A DNA stretch of 64,000 nt, taken from NCBI RefSeq assembly GCF_003850245.1, contig NZ_CP031015.1:2480001-2544000 (forward strand), in the 5' to 3' direction. Under the pieces are notes generated by a model, which made no database searches, was not told the DNA's origin, and saw only the letters and a program-made list of their open reading frames with translations. Shown here piece by piece: positions 43,826 to 51,768 of this stretch (its first letter is position 1; each line of letters opens with the position of its first letter). The position numbers and the translations under genes are program-made. The DNA comes from Microbacterium sp. ABRD28 (GTDB taxonomy: Bacteria; Actinomycetota; Actinomycetes; Actinomycetales; Microbacteriaceae).

Positions 43826-45421
43826 GTGACCGATCCTTCCCACGCGCCGAAGATCTCCACCGACCGCGACGACCAGCCCGGGTCGACCGAGGAACACGAG
43901 GGTGCCCCCGCCCCCCAGGATGTGCCTCGTCCCCGCGCCGAAGCAGGTGTCGCAGCCCCCTCGGACACCGCGGCGAAGGCCAACATCGGCGTGGTCGGCC
44001 TGGCGGTCATGGGCTCCAATCTCGCCCGCAATCTCGCCAGCCGGGACGGCAACACCGTCGCGGTGTTCAACCGCAGCCGCGAGAAGACCGATCATCTGCT
44101 CGACGCCCATCCCGAGGCCGGATTCGTGGCGACGTTCTCGTACGAGGAGTTCGCCGCCGCTCTGTCCACGCCCCGCACGGCGATCATCATGGTCAAGGCC
44201 GGCCGCGGCACCGACGCCGTCATCGACGAGCTCGTCCGCGTCTTCGAGCCGGGCGACATCATCGTCGACGGCGGCAACGCGCTCTTCAGCGACACCATCC
44301 GTCGTGAGAAGGCCGTCCGCGAGACCGGCATCAACTTCGTCGGCATGGGTGTGTCCGGCGGTGAAGAGGGAGCTCTGCTCGGTCCGTCGCTCATGCCCGG
44401 CGGCTCCGATGAGTCGTGGGTGACGCTGGGCCCGATCCTGCGCTCGATCGCGGCCGTGGCCGAGGGCGAGCCGTGCGTCACGCACGTGGGCCACGACGGT
44501 GCGGGTCACTTCGTGAAGATGATCCACAATGGCATCGAGTACGCCGACATGCAGCTGATCGCCGAGGCGTACGACCTCATCCGGCGGGGCACCGGGAAGT
44601 CCCCCGCCGAGATCGCCGACGTGTTCGCCGAGTGGAACCGCGGTGAGCTCGAGTCGTACCTCATCGAGATCACCGCCGAGGTGCTCCGACAGAACGACGC
44701 CACGACGGCGCGTCCCCTCGTGGATGTGATCCTCGACCAGGCCGGCGCGAAGGGCACCGGCGCGTGGACGGTGCAGACCGCCCTCGATCTCGGCGTTCCC
44801 GTGTCGGGGATCGCCGAGGCGGTCTTCGCCCGGTCGCTGTCGTCACACCCCGAGCAGCGGCAGGCGGCCGCCGGACTCCCCGGCCCCGCAGAAGACGCCG
44901 TCGGATCCTCCGTCACCGATCCGGACGCCTTCATCGAGCAGGTGCGGCTGGCGCTGTACGCATCGAAGATCGTCGCGTATTCGCAGGGCTTCGACGCCAT
45001 CCGTGCCGGCGCCGCCCAGTACGGCTGGCAGATCGACCTGGGCGCGGTGTCGCGCATCTGGCGCGGTGGGTGCATCATCCGCGCGCAGTTCCTCAACCGC
45101 ATCGCCGACGCGTACGCCGAGACCGCGGACCTTCCGGTGCTGCTTGCCGCCCCCTACTTCGTCGAAGCACTGGGCCGCGCCCAGGATTCGTGGCGGCACA
45201 TCGTCGCGACCGCGGCGACGGCGGGCATCCCCGCGCCCGCGTTCTCGTCGTCCCTGGCGTATTACGACGGCCTGCGCGCCCCCCGGCTCCCCGCGGCGCT
45301 CATCCAGGGTCAGCGCGACTTCTTCGGCGCCCACACCTACCGCCGCATCGACCAGGAGGGCACCTTCCACACGCTCTGGTCGGGTGATCGTTCCGAAGTG
45401 GCGGCCGAAGACACGCACTGA
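43826..45421 (+). CDS. gnd: NADP-dependent 6-phosphogluconate dehydrogenase with N-terminal extension
   Basis: Oxidatively decarboxylates 6-phosphogluconate to ribulose 5-phosphate, giving NADPH. The enzyme proper begins at residue 53 (NIGVVGLAVMGSNLARNLA); NADP-binding FNRSREKT, IIVDGGNALFSDT, MGVSGGEEGALLGPS, catalytic GHFVKMIHNGIEYADMQ and the C-terminal HTYRRIDQEGTFHTLW are complete. The first 52 residues are a disordered acidic/Pro-rich extension not found in typical enzymes; the leaderless -10 supports it. An in-frame GTG at residue 33 is the only closer alternative. Confidence 0.95.
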   Translation: MTDPSHAPKISTDRDDQPGSTEEHEGAPAPQDVPRPRAEAGVAAPSDTAAKANIGVVGLAVMGSNLARNLASRDGNTVAVFNRSREKTDHLLDAHPEAGFVATFSYEEFAAALSTPRTAIIMVKAGRGTDAVIDELVRVFEPGDIIVDGGNALFSDTIRREKAVRETGINFVGMGVSGGEEGALLGPSLMPGGSDESWVTLGPILRSIAAVAEGEPCVTHVGHDGAGHFVKMIHNGIEYADMQLIAEAYDLIRRGTGKSPAEIADVFAEWNRGELESYLIEITAEVLRQNDATTARPLVDVILDQAGAKGTGAWTVQTALDLGVPVSGIAEAVFARSLSSHPEQRQAAAGLPGPAEDAVGSSVTDPDAFIEQVRLALYASKIVAYSQGFDAIRAGAAQYGWQIDLGAVSRIWRGGCIIRAQFLNRIADAYAETADLPVLLAAPYFVEALGRAQDSWRHIVATAATAGIPAPAFSSSLAYYDGLRAPRLPAALIQGQRDFFGAHTYRRIDQEGTFHTLWSGDRSEVAAEDTH

Positions 45422-45445
45422 TCGCCTCGCCGCCCGTCGACGATC

Positions 45446-45451
45446 TAGGGT
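45446..45451 (+). promoter_or_regulatory. -10 hexamer TAGGGT for the SDR gene
   Basis: TAGGGT ends 6 bases before ATG 45458. The spacer CGGAGG could act as a Shine-Dalgarno on a longer transcript, so either mode is possible. Confidence 0.45.
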
Positions 45452-45457
45452 CGGAGG

Positions 45458-46450
45458 ATGACGCGACGCATCCTCTTCCTCGGCGGTACCGGCATCATCA
45501 GCGCGTCCTGCGTGCGCCGGGCGGTGGCACGCGGTGATGACGTCACCGTGGTCAATCGGGGAACGGGGCGACGTGCGCTTCCCCCCGAGGTGCGGACGCT
45601 CGCAGCCGACCTGCGCGACCCCGGGGCGGTTCGCGCAGCGATCGGGGCGGAGGAGTTCGACGTCGTCCTGCAATTCCTGGCATTCACGCCCGAGCACATC
45701 CAGGCCGATCTGGACCTGTTCGAAGGACGTGTCGGCCAGTACGTGTTCGTCAGCTCCGCATCGGCCTATCAGAAGCCACCGGCGCGCCTGCCGGTGACCG
45801 AGTCCACGCCGCTGCGCAATCCCTTCTGGCAATACTCGCGCGACAAGATCGCCTGCGAAGACCTGCTCGTGGCGGCGTATCGCGAACGCGGCTTCCCGGT
45901 CACCATCGTGCGACCTTCGCACACCTACGACGAGCAGCTCCTTCCGACGATGGGGGGATGGACGGACATCGCCCGGATGCGGGCGGGACGACCGGTCGTC
46001 GTGCACGGCGACGGGACCAGTCTCTGGACGATCACGCACAGTGACGACGTCGCGGTCGCGATCGTGGGACTGGCGGGGCACAGCGACGCCCTGGGCGAGG
46101 CATTCACCGTCACGGGTGATCACGCGCCGAGCTGGAATCGGATCTATGGGTGGCTCGCCGAGGCGGCGGGTGTCACCTCACCCGACCTGGTCCACGTGGC
46201 ATCCGAGACGATCGCCGCCTTCGCCCCCGCCTTCGGTCCCGGCCTGGTCGGCGACAAGGCGCACTCGATGATCTTCGACAACGCCAAGGTCACCGCTCTC
46301 GTGCCGGAGTTCCGCACCACGATCACCTTCGATGAGGGCGCGCGGCAGATCCTGGCCTTCTACGACGCGCACCCCGATCGAAAGGAGGTCGACGCGGACC
46401 ACGATGCGCTGTTCGATCGCATCGCGGCCCACGCCCGGCAGGCGGGGTGA
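45458..46450 (+). CDS. NAD-dependent epimerase/dehydratase (extended SDR)
   Basis: 330 residues. Rossmann motif FLGGTGIISASCVRRAV at the N-terminus, acidic/Arg pair in VVNRGTG, SSASAYQ and the catalytic Tyr-x3-Lys in QYSRDKIACED. The C-terminal half binds the substrate, likely a nucleotide sugar or similar; related proteins include plastid RNA-binding CSP41-type and sugar epimerases. No sugar pathway genes adjoin, so the substrate is unknown. It is 36 bases after gnd on the same strand. Confidence 0.88.
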   Translation: MTRRILFLGGTGIISASCVRRAVARGDDVTVVNRGTGRRALPPEVRTLAADLRDPGAVRAAIGAEEFDVVLQFLAFTPEHIQADLDLFEGRVGQYVFVSSASAYQKPPARLPVTESTPLRNPFWQYSRDKIACEDLLVAAYRERGFPVTIVRPSHTYDEQLLPTMGGWTDIARMRAGRPVVVHGDGTSLWTITHSDDVAVAIVGLAGHSDALGEAFTVTGDHAPSWNRIYGWLAEAAGVTSPDLVHVASETIAAFAPAFGPGLVGDKAHSMIFDNAKVTALVPEFRTTITFDEGARQILAFYDAHPDRKEVDADHDALFDRIAAHARQAG

Positions 46451-46468
46451 GCGCCGCTCTCAGCCGGC

Positions 46469-46498
46469 GCATAGCGGATGCCATAGGAAATCCATAGG
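46469..46498 (+). promoter_or_regulatory. PhoP-type direct repeats before the response regulator
   Basis: CCATAGG (46481-46487), 4-base spacer AAAT, CCATAGG (46492-46498): identical 7-mers at an 11-base period. A degenerate third copy GCATAGC lies at 46469-46475. M. tuberculosis PhoP binds two 7-bp direct repeats with a 4-bp spacer, and the adjacent gene encodes a PhoP-like regulator, so this is a likely autoregulatory operator. Confidence 0.6.
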
Positions 46499-46519
46499 AG
46501 ACCCGGCACACTGAGGACC

Positions 46520-47251
46520 ATGACGACCCTCGCGCCCTCCGCCCTCCGCCGCCCCGACGGGCAGGCTCTCCGCCTCCTCGTCGTGGACGACGAGCAGATG
46601 CTCACCGACCTGCTGTCGATGGCCCTGCGGATGGAGGGGTGGGAGGTGAAGACCGCGTCCTCGGGCTTCGAGGCCCTGCAGGCGGCGCGCGAGTTCCGGC
46701 CCGATGCGATGGTGCTCGACGTCATGATGCCCGACCTCGACGGGATGTCGGTGCTGCAGCGCCTTCGCGCCTCCGGCGACGATGTGCCCGTGCTCTTCCT
46801 GACGGCGAAGGACGCCGTGTCGGATCGCGTCGCGGGACTCACCGCGGGCGGCGACGATTACGTCACGAAACCGTTCAGCCTCGAAGAGGTGGTTGCGCGT
46901 CTGCGGAGCCTCATGCGCCGCGCCGGGACCGCGCAGACCGCCGAGGCCGAGCCGATCCTCCGGGTCGGCGACCTCTCGCTCAACGAAGACAGCCACGAGG
47001 TCGAGCGCGCCGGAGTGGAGATCGAGCTGACGGCCACGGAGTTCGAACTCCTGCGCTTTCTCATGCGCAATCAGCGCCGCGTCGTCTCCAAGGCCCAGAT
47101 CCTCGACCGCGTGTGGAACTACGACTTCGGCGGACGCTCCAGCGTCGTCGAACTGTACATCTCCTACCTTCGCAAGAAGATCGACCAGGGCCATGAACCC
47201 CTGATCCACACCGTGCGCGGTGTCGGATACATGATCAAGGCGCCCCAGTGA
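46520..47251 (+). CDS. PhoP-like OmpR-family response regulator
   Basis: 243 residues with an 18-residue N-terminal extension before the receiver domain. Acidic pocket VVDDEQ, phospho-acceptor Asp in MVLDVMMPDLDG (about 71), FLTAKD, and GGDDYVTKPFSLEEVVARLR, nearly as in M. tuberculosis PhoP. The C-terminal winged helix has the RVVSKAQILDRVWNYDFGG recognition region and ends GVGYMIKAPQ. Overlaps the kinase gene by 4 bases. Tandem CCATAGG repeats lie just upstream. A CACACT hexamer at 46507-46512 is a weak -10. The regulon is unknown. Confidence 0.94.
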   Translation: MTTLAPSALRRPDGQALRLLVVDDEQMLTDLLSMALRMEGWEVKTASSGFEALQAAREFRPDAMVLDVMMPDLDGMSVLQRLRASGDDVPVLFLTAKDAVSDRVAGLTAGGDDYVTKPFSLEEVVARLRSLMRRAGTAQTAEAEPILRVGDLSLNEDSHEVERAGVEIELTATEFELLRFLMRNQRRVVSKAQILDRVWNYDFGGRSSVVELYISYLRKKIDQGHEPLIHTVRGVGYMIKAPQ

Positions 47252-48762
47252 GGCGACCCCGCCACCCCTGGACCCTGCAGCGACGGCTGATCGTCACGAT
47301 CGCCGCCATCGTGTCGCTCATCCTGATCCTCGTGGGCGTCGCCACCTCCGCCATCCTCGGATCCGTGCTGGAGCGGAGTCTCGACAGCCAGGTCGAGGCG
47401 ACGGCGAACCGCGCGGCGACCTGGATCAGGCCGCTCATCGGCAGTGGCGCCACCGCTGCCGACATCCTGGGGGAACAGGCCCCGCAGCCGGGCTTCCTCC
47501 TCGTGGTCGGCGACCCCGTCACCGGCGAGACGACCGCGGCGGCCACCGACGACCGGGGCCGGGTGGTGGAGCTCAGTGACGCCCAGATCACCGAGCTGGT
47601 GGACCGGCTCGACACCGCCGGGCCCGCGGTGACGGCTCTGGACGGTGTGGGGACCTACCGACTCGCGAACGTCCCCGCCTCCCCCGCGATCGTCGTCATC
47701 GGGATCTCGCGCACCGCCGTGGCGACCACCATCGGCGAGATGCTCCTGACGATCGCGCTTCTCACCCTCGGCGGCTTGCTGCTCCTGGCGGTCGCGACCG
47801 CGTGGACCGTCCGCGCGGGCCTCGCGCCCCTCCGCTCCGTCGCCGAGACCGCCCGCCGGGTCGCCGCACTTCCCCTCGACCAGGGCGAGGTCTCGATCCG
47901 CGACCGCGTCCCCGACGCGGAGGCCGACCCGCGCACCGAGATCGGACAGGTCGGGCAGGCTCTCAACACCCTTCTCGACCACGTGTCGACGTCGCTCACC
48001 GCTCGGCAGCGCAACGAGGAGCGGATGCGATCCTTCGTCGCCGACGCCAGTCACGAGCTGCGCACCCCGCTGGCGTCGATCCGTGGATACTCGGAGCTCT
48101 CGCTGCGGGCGCTCGGACGCGGCCACGACGACGGCGCCGTCGACACCGCCGAGGCGTCGCTGGAGCGGATCCAGAGCCAATCGCTGCGGATGACCTCTCT
48201 CGTGGAGGACCTGCTGCTCCTCGCCCGTCTGGACGAGGGTCAGGAACTGGTCTATGGCGCGGTCGATCTGTCGCAGCTGGCCGTCGAAGCCCTCGGCGAC
48301 GCACAGGCGGCGGGACCCGAGCATCACTGGGTCGCCGATATGGGTGAGGAGCCCGTCGTCGTGGCCGGCGATGCACGACGCCTGCACCAGGTGATGGCGA
48401 ACCTCCTCGGCAACGCGCGGATCCACACTCCGGCAGGCACCACCGTGCGGGTCTCGATCGAGCGCAACGACTCGGACGCCGTCGTGCGGGTGCACGACGA
48501 CGGTCCGGGAATCGACCCGGCGATCGCCGATGAGCTCTTCGAGCGCTTCTCTCGCGCCGACCGGTCACGAGCGCGCAACACCGGCGGCACGGGCCTGGGT
48601 CTGTCGATCGCTCGCGCCATCGTCGTGGCACATGGCGGCACCCTTGCCGTCACGAGCTCGCCGGGTGACACGACCTTCGAAATGCGCCTGCCGGCGCGGC
48701 CCGAGGATCCGGTCCGGACGCAGGAAGACGATCGCGACGCCGCCGAGCTCAGTACCCGCTGA
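47248..48762 (+). CDS. Sensor histidine kinase, partner of the PhoP-like regulator
   Basis: 504 residues: transmembrane helices at about 13-36 and 165-188, an extracytosolic sensor of about 125 residues, HAMP, HisKA with H269 in DASHELRTPLASIRGY, and HATPase_c with N box (NLLGNARIHTP), G1 (HDDGPGIDP), F (ELFERFSR) and G2 (GTGLGLSIARAI). The acidic C-terminal tail overlaps the convergent flavin-reductase gene by 14 bases. Domain order and pairing resemble PhoR. The signal is unknown. Confidence 0.94.
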   Translation: MRRPRHPWTLQRRLIVTIAAIVSLILILVGVATSAILGSVLERSLDSQVEATANRAATWIRPLIGSGATAADILGEQAPQPGFLLVVGDPVTGETTAAATDDRGRVVELSDAQITELVDRLDTAGPAVTALDGVGTYRLANVPASPAIVVIGISRTAVATTIGEMLLTIALLTLGGLLLLAVATAWTVRAGLAPLRSVAETARRVAALPLDQGEVSIRDRVPDAEADPRTEIGQVGQALNTLLDHVSTSLTARQRNEERMRSFVADASHELRTPLASIRGYSELSLRALGRGHDDGAVDTAEASLERIQSQSLRMTSLVEDLLLLARLDEGQELVYGAVDLSQLAVEALGDAQAAGPEHHWVADMGEEPVVVAGDARRLHQVMANLLGNARIHTPAGTTVRVSIERNDSDAVVRVHDDGPGIDPAIADELFERFSRADRSRARNTGGTGLGLSIARAIVVAHGGTLAVTSSPGDTTFEMRLPARPEDPVRTQEDDRDAAELSTR

Positions 48763-50320
48763 AGGCGTCGGTCGTCAGTGATCGGGCCCGGCGAAGCGCG
48801 GGGGCGAGTTCGGCGATGAGCCCCGCGGGGCCGGAGACGAATGCGTGGCGGGCGGAGATGTCGGGAACGACGCCCAGCAGTCCGTCGGCATCCAGTCGCA
48901 CGCCGCGCGCCCACCGCCAATGCGGCGGGAGGTCGGCAGGGGCGCCGCGGGTGAACACGATCACCGGGACCCCCGAGGCGGCGATCTCGTCGCGGAAGGC
49001 GAGCTCGGCGGCATCCGAGGCGACATAGACCAGCACGATGTCGCGGTCCTCACCGGTCAGACGATGATGGCGCAGCTGGGAGACGAAGGGCGTGATCCCG
49101 ATGCCGGCCGCGACGAGGAGCACCGGCGCCGCCGTGCTCCGGGGAAGCACGAAATCCCCCCACACGCCCGTGACCGCGAGGTCGGTTCCGGTCGAAATCT
49201 CGGCGAGGGCGCGCTTGAAGCTCGATGCAGCGCCCGTGGCGGGCTCGCGGTAGGCGATCTTCAGCTCCGGGAGGTCTTCGGGGGCGGAGGCGATGCTGAA
49301 CTCCCGGCGGGTCCCCCGTGTGTCGGCCCGCCGATGCGGCACGTCGAGTTCGAGGTACTGGCCTGGCGCGAACGACAGCGGGCCGGAGACGGAGAAGGTG
49401 AGCTCGCGCACCGTCGGGCTGAGATGCCCGCGTCTTTGCAGCCGGAGCCGGTTGGCGGCACGGACGGCGAGGAGGAAGCCGAGCAGGTTGCCGATGAGGA
49501 GGGCGCGCTCCTGGCCGAGACTGAACGCCCCGATGACGATCGGCCATCCCGCGAGGACCCCGACCACCAGAGCGACGAGCAGTTGCTGCCACCGCCTCGG
49601 CGGGAGGGTGAGGGGCTCCGAGAGCATGAACGCGCCGAGGAAGAGGAACGGTGAGGAGAACAGCACCTGGGGAAGGATGTCGCCGAGCACGACGGGCACG
49701 CCCAGGGCGGCGTACTGCGAGAAGACGCGCACGAGGGCCACGCCGACGGCCACGACGAGGAAGAGCGCCGCGACGCGCAGCTTCTCCGCACGCCACAGCA
49801 CGATGAGCCCGAGGATGACGACCGGTGCGGCCAGCACGGGACTGCCGACCCACCAAGCCGAGGCGCCCAGCGCCGGAACCCAGATGCTGAGCAGGGTGAG
49901 CGCCGATGCGCCGGTGGCGGCGGGGTTGAGAACATGCCGACCCCGCCAGGCCAGGACGTATTTCGAGAGGGCGGCGATCGCGCCGGCGAGTGCGGCGCCG
50001 AGCAGCAGCAGGGGATCCAGCGACGGGCGGAGGACGAAGAGCAGGATGCCCGCGGTGATGAGCGAGGACTCCCACCGCCACGGCAGGCGCAGAAGGCGCT
50101 GGGCGGCGAGATCGACGACGACGCAGGCGACGACGAGGACGACGCCGGTGGCGAGGATCTCCAGCGGTGTCTGCGCCAGCGCGCCGAAGAGTGACAGCAC
50201 GATCGAGACCGCCGTCAGCGCTGCAAGCGCCAGCAGCATGACGCGGTACATCGAGAACCGGCCGAGAACCGCGAAGACGCGGGCGGCGGCGGCGCGGACG
50301 CCCACGGTCAACGCATTCAC
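48749..50320 (-). CDS. Membrane flavin reductase: NqrB/RnfD-like domain fused to ferredoxin-NADP reductase domain
   Basis: 523 residues. The N-terminal half (about 15-300) has about nine transmembrane helices with an NqrB/RnfD-like GRHVLNPAATGASALTLL segment; no SGAT flavinylation motif is seen in it. The C-terminal cytosolic half is an FAD/NAD(P) reductase: RREFSIASAPED binds FAD and LLVAAGIGITPFVSQLRHH binds NAD(P)H. The fusion should carry electrons from cytosolic NAD(P)H across the membrane. GTG 50320 overlaps the apbE stop by 4 bases. With ApbE and the FMN-binding lipoprotein upstream it forms a complete extracytosolic flavin electron-transfer operon. Confidence 0.85.
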   Translation of the reverse strand: MNALTVGVRAAAARVFAVLGRFSMYRVMLLALAALTAVSIVLSLFGALAQTPLEILATGVVLVVACVVVDLAAQRLLRLPWRWESSLITAGILLFVLRPSLDPLLLLGAALAGAIAALSKYVLAWRGRHVLNPAATGASALTLLSIWVPALGASAWWVGSPVLAAPVVILGLIVLWRAEKLRVAALFLVVAVGVALVRVFSQYAALGVPVVLGDILPQVLFSSPFLFLGAFMLSEPLTLPPRRWQQLLVALVVGVLAGWPIVIGAFSLGQERALLIGNLLGFLLAVRAANRLRLQRRGHLSPTVRELTFSVSGPLSFAPGQYLELDVPHRRADTRGTRREFSIASAPEDLPELKIAYREPATGAASSFKRALAEISTGTDLAVTGVWGDFVLPRSTAAPVLLVAAGIGITPFVSQLRHHRLTGEDRDIVLVYVASDAAELAFRDEIAASGVPVIVFTRGAPADLPPHWRWARGVRLDADGLLGVVPDISARHAFVSGPAGLIAELAPALRRARSLTTDAFSGY

Positions 50321-51219
50321 GATGCCACCGTATCCGCCCGGAGGAACAGGTCGGCCGGATTGTCGGGCGACCATTCGACGCGGCCGTCGGTGGTCATCCG
50401 CACCCACTCCACGCCCCACCGGTGAGCGATCTCCGGGCCGCCGTCGAAGAACAGCGCGGTGGCGATCGCATCGGCCGTCAGGGCATCGGGTGCGAAGGCC
50501 CAGGTCGCGGCGATCGTGCGCACCGGCTGACCGGTGCGCGCGTCCAGCACGTGATGGAGGCCCGGGCCCCAGCGCCGCCGGTTCACCGCCGACGCGCAGA
50601 CCGCTCCGGCCGATATGGTCACGACCCCGATCGCCCGGGTGCTGTCGTAGGGGTGCTCGAGAGCGACTCGGAGATCAGCGCCGCTCACCCGCAGATCCCC
50701 CGACGCATCGACGAGGAGGGGCCCCGTCACGCGCTCGGCGAGCACGCCGTGGACGATGTCGACCAGCCGACCCTTGCCGAGCGCCCCGACATCGATCGTC
50801 GCGGGGCGGGAGAGGCTCAGCGTGTCGGAGGTCCACGACAGGACGTCGCGCCACGGGGGTGCGGGTTCGGCGCCGCGATCGGTCAGCGTCATCTCGGCGT
50901 CGTAGCCGCGACGGGCGAGGACCCCGCCGACGAGGGGGCTGACCGCGTCGCCGGTGGCGTCGGCGATCTCGGCCAGACGTGAGAGCAGGAGATCGGTGTC
51001 GATGGGCGCGGGTATCTCTCCCCCCGAGTGGGCGAGGGCGGTCACGGCGGAGTCGTCGCGGAATCTCGACCACGCATGATCGAAGGACTCGATCACGTCG
51101 GCCACGGCCGCGCGGTCACCCGCGGTCAGCGCGTGGGCGCTTCCGACCTCCCACCGGGTGCCGATCGCCTCGAACCGCCAGATCTCGGTCGTCGCGCCCG
51201 GTGCGCTGGGCGAAGACAT
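50317..51219 (-). CDS. apbE: FAD:protein FMN transferase (ApbE)
   Basis: 300 residues. Covalently attaches FMN from FAD to Ser/Thr residues of extracytosolic or membrane flavoproteins, needing Mg. Motifs: FEAIGTRWEV at the start, ATGDAVSPLVGG, TIDVGALGKGRLVD with the FAD-contacting region, LVDASGDLRVSG, VCASAVNRRRW and DALTADAIATALFF near the metal site. No signal peptide is seen, so it may act in the cytosol or leave by another route. It lies one base after the FMN-binding lipoprotein gene and overlaps the reductase gene by 4. Confidence 0.93.
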   Translation of the reverse strand: MSSPSAPGATTEIWRFEAIGTRWEVGSAHALTAGDRAAVADVIESFDHAWSRFRDDSAVTALAHSGGEIPAPIDTDLLLSRLAEIADATGDAVSPLVGGVLARRGYDAEMTLTDRGAEPAPPWRDVLSWTSDTLSLSRPATIDVGALGKGRLVDIVHGVLAERVTGPLLVDASGDLRVSGADLRVALEHPYDSTRAIGVVTISAGAVCASAVNRRRWGPGLHHVLDARTGQPVRTIAATWAFAPDALTADAIATALFFDGGPEIAHRWGVEWVRMTTDGRVEWSPDNPADLFLRADTVAS

Positions 51220-51220
51220 C

Positions 51221-51676
51221 TCACGCGGCCGCTTCGGCCTTGATCTCCTCGACCGCCGCGTTGAATCCGCCGCTGGTCAGCGACGAGCCCGCGACGCGGT
51301 CGACCGAGAGGTCGTCGATGTTCTGGCCCACGACCTCGTCGGCGATACCGCCGATGAACTGCGACTGATACTGCTCCGACTCCGGCCGCTGGGGCTCTCC
51401 GGTCACCTCGACGTCGGTGACGACGTCGTCCTGCAGCGTGAGGGTCACGGTGATCTGCTCGACGGACTCGGGGGTGTTGTAGGTGCCCTCGGCGGTGTAG
51501 GTGCCGTCGGCGTACGGCCCTTCCGTCGTCGTGGCGCCCGCATCGCTGTTCGCCCCGGCATCCTGGGTTCCCGCGTCTGCCGCTCCGGAGCACCCGGCCA
51601 GGAGAAGGGCTCCGAAGACACCGGCACCGGCGGCGCCGACGCGGACGGGACGAGGGGCGAGGTCGAGACGGATCAT
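51221..51676 (-). CDS. FMN-binding-domain lipoprotein
   Basis: 151 residues. Signal peptide with lipobox GALLLAGCS (Cys29), a Gly/Ala/Asp-rich linker (30-52) and an FMN_bind domain (about 58-145) with YADGTYTAEGTY and the terminal SSLTSGGFNAAVEEI, the position where ApbE substrates carry covalent FMN on Ser or Thr. Expected to be anchored outside the membrane, accepting electrons from the membrane reductase. GGAGGAAC Shine-Dalgarno before ATG 51676. First gene of the flavin operon. Confidence 0.92.
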   Translation of the reverse strand: MIRLDLAPRPVRVGAAGAGVFGALLLAGCSGAADAGTQDAGANSDAGATTTEGPYADGTYTAEGTYNTPESVEQITVTLTLQDDVVTDVEVTGEPQRPESEQYQSQFIGGIADEVVGQNIDDLSVDRVAGSSLTSGGFNAAVEEIKAEAAA

Positions 51677-51720
51677 TGTTCCTCCAGGGAAGGGTCGGAT
51701 ACCGTCATCCTGCCCCGCTC

Positions 51721-51726
51721 ACCCTA
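51721..51726 (-). promoter_or_regulatory. Probable -10 hexamer TAGGGT for the flavin operon
   Basis: TAGGGT on the minus strand in the 92-base gap after prs, 44 bases before the lipoprotein ATG, which has its own Shine-Dalgarno. No clear -35. Confidence 0.35.
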
Positions 51727-51768
51727 TGCAGTGGCTTTGAGTGGCCGCAGGCCCAGCAAAGAGTCAGC

